NCBI GenBank assembly: GCA_031264545.1
Contig: JAISDV010000005.1
Location: 1-8,314, forward strand
Source of the DNA: Oscillospiraceae bacterium
GTDB lineage: Bacteria > Bacillota > Clostridia > Oscillospirales > Oscillospiraceae
Length of the DNA: 8,314 nucleotides
Direction of reading: 5' to 3'
Shown here: positions 1-6,505 of the stretch, piece after piece
How positions within the stretch are numbered: the first letter of the stretch is position 1
Layout of the letters: each line of letters begins with the position of its first letter
Position numbers and translations under genes: made by a program
The notes under the pieces: model-generated
Databases searched by the model: none
What the model saw: the letters and a program-made list of their open reading frames with translations, nothing else
What the model was told of the DNA's origin: nothing

Positions 1-1
1 C

Positions 2-595
2 CCGTCCGAACAGGAGACCGCGATCAAGCGCGTCTCCGGTATCGCCCAGCGCGAATTCGGAAAACGCAAAAGAGACCGGGGCCGGGTCATTTACCGTTTC
101 CTGAGCGCGCTGACCTGCCGGGGGCCTGTGTCGTTCCCGGAAACGGCGCTGACGCTCTGCAGCCGCTTTTACATTCTCGAAAACAGGCTTCGGCTGGGTT
201 CTCCCGCGCTCGCCTGCCTCGCGCGGGCGGCGTCTGACGCGGGCCACGATAGCATCGTATGTCCCGACCCCCTTATCCCCGAATCGCCGGAGGCGCTCCT
301 GCTTCCTTCACTCGGGCTCGGCTTTATCTGTTCGGATTCGCCTCTCGCCGCCATTCCCCGCGCGCGTCACATCCGGCTCGACGCCCTGACGGATACAAAA
401 CGCGTAAAAAAGGCCAGACCGGAGCTGCGGCGCTGTGAAAAAACCTGCGCCGCCCTTCTCGGCGACGCCTGCGCCGCCCTCAGCGAAGCAAAGCGCCTTC
501 ATGATAAAATCGAGAGCCTGTTCAATCCCCTCGTGGATTTTTCCGGCGTCTCGCAGCTCTCCGCCGAGCACATCGCGTCCTTGGGCTTAGCGTAG
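2..595 (+). CDS. PRK06851-like tandem P-loop ATPase, C-terminal part (5' end outside window)
   Basis: The frame is open from base 2 to a TAG stop, giving 197 residues with no start in view. A GTG at 128 is only internal, because family-like sequence begins before it. From memory the fragment matches the second half of PRK06851-type proteins, which carry two P-loop domains. The matching parts are a domain opening like 'lFlSAiTpeG' (residues 31-43, YRFLSALTCRGPV), a 'RFYIL' strand (55-59), a 'GHD..VCPDPL' segment (81-91) followed by 'LLLPSLGLGF' (99-108), and the C-terminal 'AKRLHDKIE...VDF' (163-180). Family members are roughly 360-400 residues, so about half is missing upstream. The expected Walker A motif after RFYIL reads RLRLGSPAL instead of a GxxGxGKST form, so this half probably does not bind ATP normally. 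The precise cellular role of the family is not known to me. The gene is convergent with the tetR-type gene at 642-1229, and no clear terminator lies between them. Confidence 0.6.
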   Translation, partial: PSEQETAIKRVSGIAQREFGKRKRDRGRVIYRFLSALTCRGPVSFPETALTLCSRFYILENRLRLGSPALACLARAASDAGHDSIVCPDPLIPESPEALLLPSLGLGFICSDSPLAAIPRARHIRLDALTDTKRVKKARPELRRCEKTCAALLGDACAALSEAKRLHDKIESLFNPLVDFSGVSQLSAEHIASLGLA

Positions 596-641
596 ATCAG
601 AAAAGCGCGTGAAATAGGAAATAGCGACCTGCCGGGCGAAA

Positions 642-1229
642 TCAAGGACAATAGCCTGCCAGGCGTTCTAAAGCAATTCCGGATAATTGCGCGAGACTGG
701 TTTTTTGATATTCCTCTGACGGGTCGCGCCCCTGAATATACCATTTTCGCCATACGGAAAGTATGCCGTTTGAAACAAACGTCATTATGGCGTCTATTTC
801 GTTTTCCGGCGCGCAGAACAAATCCCTGAAATAGACAATGAAAAAGCTGCAAGAGCGCTCGCGGATATGCTCGAAAATGAAGTAATAGCTGTCCGAGCAA
901 AAAAGGCGCTCGTGCAGCTTTTTGTTTTCGTCTATCAAAGTGGAAAACTCCTTGAAAATCGCATCAAAATCCAAGCCGCTGCCGCCACCCACTCCCTTTA
1001 CGCATGAAGCCTCAATCCGCCTGACGATAGCGTCCTCAAGCTCTTTGACAAGGCTGTCTATTGACCCGTAATGGAGATAAAAGGTTTTTCTATGGAGGCC
1101 GGCTCTTCTGGCAAGCTCCGTAATGGTTATGTCGGAATATTCCATTTCAATGATCATAGCTTCAAAGGTCTTGCGAATCGTCTCTTTGGTCTTAACGGTA
1201 CGGGTATCTATTCTTGTTTCGTGCTTCAT
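642..1229 (-). CDS. TetR/AcrR-family transcriptional regulator, divergent to carboxylesterase
   Basis: This encodes a 195-residue one-component regulator that probably represses the divergent esterase gene and itself. The N-terminal DNA-binding domain covers about residues 12-60. Its helix-turn-helix reads ITITELARRAGLHRKTFYLHY (35-54), the classic TetR pattern. The C-terminal part (about 85-190) is helical and ends with 'NGILSVWRKWYIQGRDPSEE', typical of the TetR_C_8-like branch; the ligand cannot be read from it. The start was set at the ATG at 1229 because GGAGG (bases 1236-1240) lies 6 bases upstream. An in-frame TTG at 1247 has no such site. The stop is TGA at 642-644. The promoter (TTGAAT, 17 bases, TATACT at 1295-1323, minus strand) faces the esterase promoter. 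The family assignment is firm; the target is inferred from the divergent arrangement and the operator-like palindromes. Confidence 0.93.
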   Translation of the reverse strand: MKHETRIDTRTVKTKETIRKTFEAMIIEMEYSDITITELARRAGLHRKTFYLHYGSIDSLVKELEDAIVRRIEASCVKGVGGGSGLDFDAIFKEFSTLIDENKKLHERLFCSDSYYFIFEHIRERSCSFFIVYFRDLFCAPENEIDAIMTFVSNGILSVWRKWYIQGRDPSEEYQKTSLAQLSGIALERLAGYCP

Positions 1230-1272
1230 AACACACCTCCAAAACAATCAACATTCAGGCGCCTGTTGGTCA

Positions 1273-1302
1273 TTGAACATACCCTTATGTCTAAAGTATA
1301 AT
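1273..1302 (+). promoter_or_regulatory. Sigma-A-type promoter of the carboxylesterase gene
   Basis: The -35 box is TTGAAC (1273-1278). An 18-base spacer separates it from a perfect TATAAT (1297-1302). Transcription would start near 1309, leaving a leader of about 50 bases before the ATG at 1359. The -10 box overlaps the -10 box of the opposing tetR-type promoter. An inverted repeat lies in the spacer and a second one covers the start site, which suits repression by the neighbouring TetR protein. Confidence 0.7.
1277..1290. promoter_or_regulatory. Second inverted repeat ACATA-N4-TATGT in the esterase promoter spacer
   Basis: This is a perfect 5-base inverted repeat with a CCCT centre. It lies between the -35 and -10 boxes of the esterase promoter and around the predicted start of the tetR-type transcript. 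It could be an alternative or second operator. At this size it could also arise by chance. Confidence 0.35.
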
Positions 1303-1323
1303 GGATTCAGTGAATCAATTCAA
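1295..1323 (-). promoter_or_regulatory. Sigma-A-type promoter of the first tetR-type gene
   Basis: On the minus strand, TTGAAT (1323-1318) is followed by exactly 17 bases and then TATACT (1300-1295). The predicted start is near 1287, giving a leader of about 58 bases to the ATG at 1229. The palindrome at 1304-1316 lies in this promoter's spacer, so one bound protein could block both directions. Confidence 0.65.
1304..1316. promoter_or_regulatory. Operator-like palindrome GATTCA-G-TGAATC
   Basis: This is a perfect 6-1-6 inverted repeat. It overlaps the expected start site of the esterase transcript and sits between the -35 and -10 boxes of the tetR-type promoter. Position and symmetry are what is expected of an operator for a dimeric TetR-family protein. 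Binding by the adjacent regulator is inferred. Confidence 0.5.
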
Positions 1324-1358
1324 TATTCGGAAATTTTATTATGAAAGGGCTGTCTTAA

Positions 1359-2861
1359 ATGCGTATTACCGACACGAATAAGCCGACAATAGCAGACACA
1401 AGATACGGAGCGGTGGAAGGTTTTGCCGAGGACAAGGTCCTTATGTGGTTTGGCATACCATATGCCAAGCCTCCGGTAGGGGCGCTGCGTTTCAAACGGT
1501 CGGTGAGTCCGGAACCCTGGTCAGGCGTCAAACCCTGTATGGAAATGGGCGCCAGCCCTTTTCAGTTCGGCGCAGGCGGAATCATGTCAAAACTGATCAA
1601 AAACGCTCACCCCATAAGCGAGGACTGCCTCACACTGAATATCTGGGCGCCTCAAGACGCGCAGGAGGCCCCGGTATTTATCTACATCTACGGCGGGGCA
1701 AACCATCTCGGCGAGTCGTCCACCCCCAGTTACTCCCTGCACAGTTTCCCCAAGCAGGGTATTATCGGCGTTTCCTTCAACTATCGTGTCGGACCGCTCG
1801 GCTTCTATGATTTCTCCAGGCTGGACAGCAGCTTTGACTCCAACTGCGCGCCGTCGGATATGATACTTGCCGTACGCTGGGTAAAGGAAAACATCGAAGC
1901 CTTCGGCGGCGATCCGGACAATATCACCATTTGCGGCGAATCCGCGGGCGGGTCCGCCGTATATACTTTGCTGACAGCGCCGTCCGCACATGGCACGTTC
2001 AACAAAGCAATCGCCATGAGCGGTCTTGCGGGAAACGTGACTACCTACCGCACGCATGAGCTGAACAACAGCATCTTCTTTGATAAGCTGGGCATTAAGC
2101 CCGATGAAGCGGCAAAGCTGAAAGCTATGCCTGCGGCGCAAATGCGTGAAGCCGGCTCCGCTGTTTTTACGGACAGCAACGTCCGCTATCCCGGCATCTT
2201 CATCACCGGTCCTGTCATTGACGATCTTGTACCCCAGCACCCATGGGAGGCCCTGGCTGACGGGAAGGCGGCCGATATTCCTTGTATTTTCGGTTCCTGC
2301 CGGGACGAGGGCACACTGTTTTACATGTCAAACGACATACCCAAATCATGGGATAAGGCAGAGGAAATGCTCCGCAACAGCGGCTGCCCAGAAAAACTCC
2401 CTGCCCTGCGGCAAGCCTACGCCGACACAAAGGGCAAGAAAGCCCTGAAAAAGCTGGGCGGCGACAGGCTCTTCTGGGCGGACAGCATCAAATGCACACT
2501 GGCGCAATGCGCGCACAGCACCGTATATTCCTATCGTTTTGACTATGCGCCGGCCCTGCTCAGGCTGATAGGCCTGGGCGCTTCTCACGGCTCGGATATC
2601 GGCCCGGCACTGAACACGCAGTCGGTGTTCGGCGGCGGCAAAAAACGCAGTGAAAAAGCGGAAAAGGTCTATCAAGTGACACATAATGCCTTTGTCAATT
2701 TCGCAAAAACCGGAGATCCAAACGGCGGGCTTCCGATAAAATGGGAGCCATACGATGAAAAAAAGCGGGCAACATTTATTATTAACGCGGAATGCTCCGT
2801 CGAGTACGACCCAAACCGGAAGCGCTTCGAGGCGTGGAAAGACCTGAAACTTTATGAATAG
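1359..2861 (+). CDS. Type-B carboxylesterase / para-nitrobenzyl-esterase-like alpha/beta hydrolase
   Basis: This encodes a 500-residue esterase, close to the usual 490-500 for bacterial pNB-esterase relatives. It would hydrolyse carboxylic esters; no signal peptide is seen, so it probably acts in the cytoplasm. Visible motifs are an N-terminal FGIPYAKPPVGALRF block (31-45), the family motif SEDCLTLNIW (87-96), the nucleophile elbow GESAGG with Ser195, a probable acid Glu317 in GSCRDEGTLF, and a probable catalytic His410 in GASHGSDIGPAL. The oxyanion-hole segment is YGGANHLG (111-118), whereas relatives usually have HGGAF or HGGGF; the two glycines are kept but the leading His is Tyr. AAAGGG (1344-1349) is a modest ribosome-binding site 9 bases before the ATG. 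The gene is divergent from a TetR-family gene and shares a promoter region with it. Its stop lies 24 bases from the stop of the second, convergent tetR-type gene. The family is clear; the natural substrate is unknown. Confidence 0.95.
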   Translation: MRITDTNKPTIADTRYGAVEGFAEDKVLMWFGIPYAKPPVGALRFKRSVSPEPWSGVKPCMEMGASPFQFGAGGIMSKLIKNAHPISEDCLTLNIWAPQDAQEAPVFIYIYGGANHLGESSTPSYSLHSFPKQGIIGVSFNYRVGPLGFYDFSRLDSSFDSNCAPSDMILAVRWVKENIEAFGGDPDNITICGESAGGSAVYTLLTAPSAHGTFNKAIAMSGLAGNVTTYRTHELNNSIFFDKLGIKPDEAAKLKAMPAAQMREAGSAVFTDSNVRYPGIFITGPVIDDLVPQHPWEALADGKAADIPCIFGSCRDEGTLFYMSNDIPKSWDKAEEMLRNSGCPEKLPALRQAYADTKGKKALKKLGGDRLFWADSIKCTLAQCAHSTVYSYRFDYAPALLRLIGLGASHGSDIGPALNTQSVFGGGKKRSEKAEKVYQVTHNAFVNFAKTGDPNGGLPIKWEPYDEKKRATFIINAECSVEYDPNRKRFEAWKDLKLYE

Positions 2862-2885
2862 CGCGGAATAAACCCGTATTCGCAG

Positions 2886-3470
2886 TTAAGCCGCAACAGC
2901 CCTGTAAAGCCTCATGACGTAATCCCGCATTGCTTCCTTCAAATCGAATCCGCCGTCGCGGATACACCAGTCATAGACCAGCCCGCGTACCGCGCGCATC
3001 AGAAACCGGACAATTTCATCCGCGCCCATGCTTTGATCCAGCTCGCCCGAAGCCAGACCGCGTTCAACGACGTTCCGCAGGACCGAAAGCATACCGGGAT
3101 CGGCGTCACGGATAAAGCACGTGTTGTCGGCGTTGTAGAGCAGCTTTGTGAGCCGCAGGCTTGTATGCCGGGCATTGTAATAAGCGTAGTTCTCAAAAAA
3201 CAGCAGCAGATTATCCAGTGCCGATGGCTTATCCAGCATGGGAGCCACAACATCGGCAAAATACTTATCCGCTAATCGGTACGTCTGATAATAGACATCC
3301 AGCTTGCTTTTGAAATACAAATAGAAGGTGCCGGCCGATACGCCCGCCTTGCTCACTATGCCGTTGATCGTGATAGTATCGAATTCTGTTTCATCCAACA
3401 GGGAATAGGCCGCGTCAAACAGCTTTTTGCGCGTTGCCTCCGCCTGCTGGACACGTGTAAGCTTTTTCAT
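2886..3470 (-). CDS. TetR/AcrR-family transcriptional regulator, divergent to CoA-transferase operon
   Basis: This encodes a 194-residue regulator. Its DNA-binding domain (about residues 10-58) contains ITINGIVSKAGVSAGTFYLYF (33-53), a clear TetR helix-turn-helix. The C-terminal half is helical and rich in aromatic residues (for example FFENYAYYNA, 91-100), consistent with a hydrophobic ligand pocket; an acyl-CoA or free acid is possible but is inference. The start is uncertain. ATG at 3470 (MKKLTRVQQ...) and ATG at 3479 are both plausible, neither has a good ribosome-binding site, and upstream TTG codons look worse. A TATAAT on the minus strand at 3483-3478 would place transcription start almost on the 3470 ATG. 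The gene ends 24 bases from the esterase stop. It is divergent from the CoA-transferase and acyl-CoA dehydrogenase genes, which it probably controls. Confidence 0.92.
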   Translation of the reverse strand: MKKLTRVQQAEATRKKLFDAAYSLLDETEFDTITINGIVSKAGVSAGTFYLYFKSKLDVYYQTYRLADKYFADVVAPMLDKPSALDNLLLFFENYAYYNARHTSLRLTKLLYNADNTCFIRDADPGMLSVLRNVVERGLASGELDQSMGADEIVRFLMRAVRGLVYDWCIRDGGFDLKEAMRDYVMRLYRAVAA

Positions 3471-3477
3471 GAAAATC

Positions 3478-3506
3478 ATTATATCCGCAAAAAAGACCAA
3501 ATGCAA
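3478..3506 (-). promoter_or_regulatory. Possible promoter of the second tetR-type gene
   Basis: On the minus strand TTGCAT (3506-3501) is followed by 17 bases and a perfect TATAAT (3483-3478). The -35 box is weak. Transcription would begin around 3471, at or next to the ATG at 3470, implying a leaderless or nearly leaderless mRNA. That agrees with the lack of a ribosome-binding site but is unusual in Firmicutes. Confidence 0.35.
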
Positions 3507-3549
3507 GACGGACCGCAGCAGCGCAAAATGGCGGCACAACCCAATTCAC

Positions 3550-3561
3550 GATTGATCAATC
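3550..3561. promoter_or_regulatory. Operator-like palindrome GATTGATCAATC
   Basis: This is a perfect 12-base inverted repeat 21 bases before the CoA-transferase ATG, just upstream of the GGAGG at 3571-3575. It lies between the second tetR-type gene and the operon it is thought to control. The outer GATT/AATC arms match those of the palindrome at 1304-1316. I could not identify a convincing -10/-35 pair for the plus-strand operon nearby. Confidence 0.45.
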
Positions 3562-3582
3562 ACCTTTCCGGGAGGTCGGATT

Positions 3583-5151
3583 ATGGCAAAATTCATAACA
3601 GCGCGCGAGGCTGCGGAGCTGATTCCCGACGGCGCGACAGTCGGCATTGCCGGCATGGGTCTTTCGGGCTGGGCGGAGGAGGTCGGCTGCGCCATACGCG
3701 ACAGCTTCAAGGAGACCGGGCATCCGAGAGAGCTGAACTTAAAGCAGGGCAGCGCGATGGGCGATTGGAAGGAACGCGGCGTCACGCGATTAGGAGAGGC
3801 CGGCCCCGGCCTCGTCACACGCTGGTCGGGCGCGCATGTGGGCAGCGCTTTTACCCTGCGTGAGCTTGCGGTGAAAAACGCGCTCCAGTGCCACTGCCTG
3901 CCGCAGGGCGTTATAGTCAACCTTTGGCGTGAAATCGCGGCGGGGCGTCCCGGCCTTCTCACCAAGGTCGGACTCGGCACCTTCGTCGATCCCCGCGTCG
4001 AGGGCGGGAAAATGAATTCCTGCACAACGGACGAGCTCGTGGCGCTTGTGAATTTCGGCGGCGAGGAATATCTGTTTTATAAAGCCTTTAAGCTTGACGC
4101 CGCCATCCTCCGCGGCACAAGCGCAGACGAAAACGGCAATATAAGCTTTGAGCATGAGAGCATTATAAACGAGGGCTTTTCAGTTGCCGCGGCCGCGAAA
4201 AACAGCGGCGGGATAGTCATCGTTCAGGTGGAGTATCCGGCAAAAGCGGGAACGATGAACCCCAAGGAGGTCAAAATTCCCGGTGTTCTGGTGGACTATG
4301 TCGTTGTCGCCACTGACAAAAACGCCTGCTGGCAGGCGGAGGGCGTATATTTTGAACCCGCCTTTTCAGGCCAGATAAAGAAGCCGCTTTCGGTACTCGC
4401 GCCTCTGCCCTTTGACGCGCGCAAGGTCATCTGCCGCCGCTGCGCCATGGAGCTGAGGCGCGGTACCCTAATCAATCTCGGCATCGGAATGCCTGCGGAT
4501 ATTGCGAAGGTGGTTGCGGAGGAGGGATATATAGACCGCGTCACCATGTCGACCGAGAGCGGAATGATCGGCGGCGTGCCCTCGGCGCTTCCCAACTTCG
4601 GCAGCGCGTATAATCCGGAGGCAACGCTGGAGCACGGCGCGATGTTCGACCTGATCGACGGCGGCGGTCTCGACCTCACCTGCGTAGGTATCGGTGAGGC
4701 GGATGAGCGCGGCAATATCAATGTCAGCAGATTCGGCACACGTCTTACCGGCCCCGGCGGCTTCATAAATATTACGCAGGCTACGGGTAAAATCATCTTC
4801 TGCGGCACCTTTATGGGTAAAGCCACGGTGGCAGTCGGAAACGGCGAGGCCAGGGTAACAGCGGAAGGCAGCATAAAGAAGTTTCTGAAATCGGTGGAGC
4901 AGATAACCTTTGCCGGACAGTATGCAAAGCCTGAACAGGACATTCTTTACGTCACTGAGCGCTGTGTGTTCCGGCTTATCGACGGCAAAATGACAATAAC
5001 CGAGATCGCGCCGGGCATTAATTTGGAGAAAGATATTCTCGCCAACATGGCGTTCACGCCTGAAATCGCAAAGGACCTTAAAGCTATGGACTCCGCTATT
5101 TTCTATGAAAGCTGGGGCGGTCTCGGAAACACAATCGATAGCACAAAATAA
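3583..5151 (+). CDS. Propionate/acetate CoA-transferase (family I, fused alpha-beta, Pct/YdiF type)
   Basis: This encodes a 522-residue enzyme that moves CoA from a donor such as acetyl-CoA to a short-chain carboxylic acid through a glutamyl-CoA intermediate. It carries both CoA_trans halves in one chain: an alpha half at about 1-260 and a beta half at about 275-520. The length is close to Clostridium propionicum Pct (about 524) and E. coli YdiF (about 531). Recognisable blocks are LTKVGLGTFVDPR (126-138), EEYLFYKAF (161-169), NSGGIVIVQVE (207-217), STESGMIGGVP with the expected catalytic Glu325, DGGGLDL (359-365) and GNINVSRFG (377-385). GGAGG (3571-3575) sits 7 bases before the ATG. The acyl-CoA dehydrogenase gene follows after 39 bases, so the pair probably forms an operon under the divergent TetR-family protein. 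The family is firm; which acid it activates cannot be read from the sequence. Confidence 0.95.
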   Translation: MAKFITAREAAELIPDGATVGIAGMGLSGWAEEVGCAIRDSFKETGHPRELNLKQGSAMGDWKERGVTRLGEAGPGLVTRWSGAHVGSAFTLRELAVKNALQCHCLPQGVIVNLWREIAAGRPGLLTKVGLGTFVDPRVEGGKMNSCTTDELVALVNFGGEEYLFYKAFKLDAAILRGTSADENGNISFEHESIINEGFSVAAAAKNSGGIVIVQVEYPAKAGTMNPKEVKIPGVLVDYVVVATDKNACWQAEGVYFEPAFSGQIKKPLSVLAPLPFDARKVICRRCAMELRRGTLINLGIGMPADIAKVVAEEGYIDRVTMSTESGMIGGVPSALPNFGSAYNPEATLEHGAMFDLIDGGGLDLTCVGIGEADERGNINVSRFGTRLTGPGGFINITQATGKIIFCGTFMGKATVAVGNGEARVTAEGSIKKFLKSVEQITFAGQYAKPEQDILYVTERCVFRLIDGKMTITEIAPGINLEKDILANMAFTPEIAKDLKAMDSAIFYESWGGLGNTIDSTK

Positions 5152-5190
5152 CGAAACGATTAGGAAATCCGAAAAAAGGGGTAATACAAG

Positions 5191-6330
5191 ATGATACTGT
5201 CAGAGCTGCACACGGATATTCAGGAAATGGTTCGCACTTTTGCGAGGAAAGAGCTGAGCCCGGAAATACTCGACGAGATCGAGGAAAGCGGTGAATTCCC
5301 CAAAAGGATACGCGACAAAATGGGTGAAATCGGCCTGTTCGGCATCAAAATACCGGAGGAATACGGCGGCCAGGGTTTGGACAATCTGGCTTATGTTATT
5401 ATGCTGGAGGCGCTTTGCAGGGTGAGCCCCGTAGCGAGCCTTTACGCAAATTCACCCAACTCCCTTTCCGGCGGGCCTATCATGTACGCCGGCACTGAGA
5501 CACAAAAGCAAAAATATCTGACGCCGGTGGCGACGGGTGAAAAAACGCTGGCCTTTGCACTCACCGAGCCCGGCGCCGGGTCCGACGCCGGCGGGCTTCT
5601 GACGCGCGCCGAGCGCGACGGGGATTACTATGTCCTCAATGGCCGCAAAACCTTTATTACCATGGCGCCCCTTGCCGATTATGCCATTGTCTATGCGAAA
5701 ACAGATATGTCCAAGGGGACAAAAGGCATTTCGGCTTTTATCGTCGATATGAAGCTGCCCGGCGTCTCCCTCGGAAAAAATGAGCACAAGATGGGACTGC
5801 GCGGCTGCGCTACGAGTGATATCGTTCTTGACAATGTGCGCGTACACGTCAGCGATCTGCTGGGCGAGGAAAATCAGGGCTTTTCAAACGCTATGAAAAC
5901 GCTTGACGGCGGGCGTTTGGGTGTTGCAGCTCAGTCCATCGGCGCCGCGCAGGGCTGTTTAGATGAGGCTATAAGCTACGCCAAGGTACGCAAGCAGTTC
6001 GGCCGCCGTATCGCGGATTTTCAGGCTATTAGCTTCATGATAGCGGATATGGCGGCAAAGCTGGCCGCCGCGCGTGAACTGACCTACAGCGCCGCGGTGA
6101 TGAAAGACGAAAATCACCCCGACGCCGCGCTGCATTGCTCTATGGCAAAGTACTACACCTCCGAGCTGTGCAATGAGATTGCCGGCAAAGCCGTGCAGAT
6201 ACACGGCGGCTACGGATATATTCACGGCTACAAGGTTGAGCGCTTCTACCGCGACTGCCGCGTTTTCACCATTTACGAGGGCACGAGTCAGGTTCAGCAG
6301 ATGGTTATTGCAGGCAATCTGCTGAAATAA
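5191..6330 (+). CDS. Acyl-CoA dehydrogenase (short-chain type, FAD-dependent)
   Basis: This encodes a 379-residue flavoenzyme that introduces a trans-2 double bond into an acyl-CoA, or reduces an enoyl-CoA in the reverse direction, exchanging electrons with an electron-transfer flavoprotein. The domains run N-terminal helical (about 6-116), middle beta (about 121-215) and C-terminal helical (about 228-376). Both signatures are present: ALTEPGAGSDAGG (123-135) and the QIHGGYGYI...RFYRDCR block (336-357). The probable catalytic base is Glu363 in IYEGTSQ, the position used by butyryl-CoA-type dehydrogenases. AAGGGG (5176-5181) lies 9 bases before the ATG. It is probably co-transcribed with the CoA-transferase. 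Paired with a Pct-like enzyme it recalls the acrylyl-CoA reductase step of the acrylate pathway, but no lactoyl-CoA dehydratase or etfAB is present, so this is only one option. Butyryl-CoA or branched or aryl acyl-CoA are others. Confidence 0.96.
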   Translation: MILSELHTDIQEMVRTFARKELSPEILDEIEESGEFPKRIRDKMGEIGLFGIKIPEEYGGQGLDNLAYVIMLEALCRVSPVASLYANSPNSLSGGPIMYAGTETQKQKYLTPVATGEKTLAFALTEPGAGSDAGGLLTRAERDGDYYVLNGRKTFITMAPLADYAIVYAKTDMSKGTKGISAFIVDMKLPGVSLGKNEHKMGLRGCATSDIVLDNVRVHVSDLLGEENQGFSNAMKTLDGGRLGVAAQSIGAAQGCLDEAISYAKVRKQFGRRIADFQAISFMIADMAAKLAAARELTYSAAVMKDENHPDAALHCSMAKYYTSELCNEIAGKAVQIHGGYGYIHGYKVERFYRDCRVFTIYEGTSQVQQMVIAGNLLK

Positions 6331-6401
6331 AGGACAGTATTAAGCAATTTGACACGCTGTGCGGCTTGATGGCACATGATATGGCTTTTTTCGGCTGGCT
6401 A

Positions 6402-6410
6402 TGATACAAT
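6402..6410 (+). promoter_or_regulatory. Extended -10 promoter element upstream of the GNAT gene
   Basis: TGATACAAT matches the TGnTATAAT extended -10 pattern at all but one -10 base. A good -35 at the right spacing was not found; a TTGACA at 6349-6354 is too far upstream. The start would be near 6417, with a leader of about 89 bases. The 6331-6505 gap holds nothing else I can name. A short TGTGC/GCACA hairpin (about 6359-6377) and a later T run (6385-6391) do not make a canonical terminator. Confidence 0.4.
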
Positions 6411-6505
6411 TCACGCGAAGCAGCTGCCGCATCTGCGCTTTCGCCGTTTTAAAGCAGGTGTCCGGATGTGAAACGCCTGCAAATAAAACCGGCGGAGGTC
6501 TCGGG

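Noticed and set aside
1587..2240. Long minus-strand frame (217 codons) inside the esterase gene
   Set aside because: It is antisense to a clearly coding gene with complete family motifs, has no ribosome-binding site, and shows no recognisable domain.
2862..2885. Possible terminator between the convergent esterase and second tetR-type genes
   Set aside because: A 7-base-pair stem with a bulge (GCGGAATA with TATTCGC) is present, but no T run follows on either strand, so it is not supported as an intrinsic terminator.
4296..4943. Long minus-strand frame (215 codons) inside the CoA-transferase gene
   Set aside because: It is a shadow of codon bias in a well-supported gene, with no start signal and no family pattern.
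6359..6391. Terminator after the acyl-CoA dehydrogenase gene
   Set aside because: The TGTGC/GCACA stem is short and the T run begins about 8 bases after it, which is not canonical. The operon end remains undefined.
6401..6505. Longer start for the GNAT gene at the ATG at 6401
   Set aside because: The ATG overlaps a promoter-like TGATACAAT, has no ribosome-binding site, and the extra 35 residues do not fit the family. The start at 6506 has GGAGG at ideal spacing.
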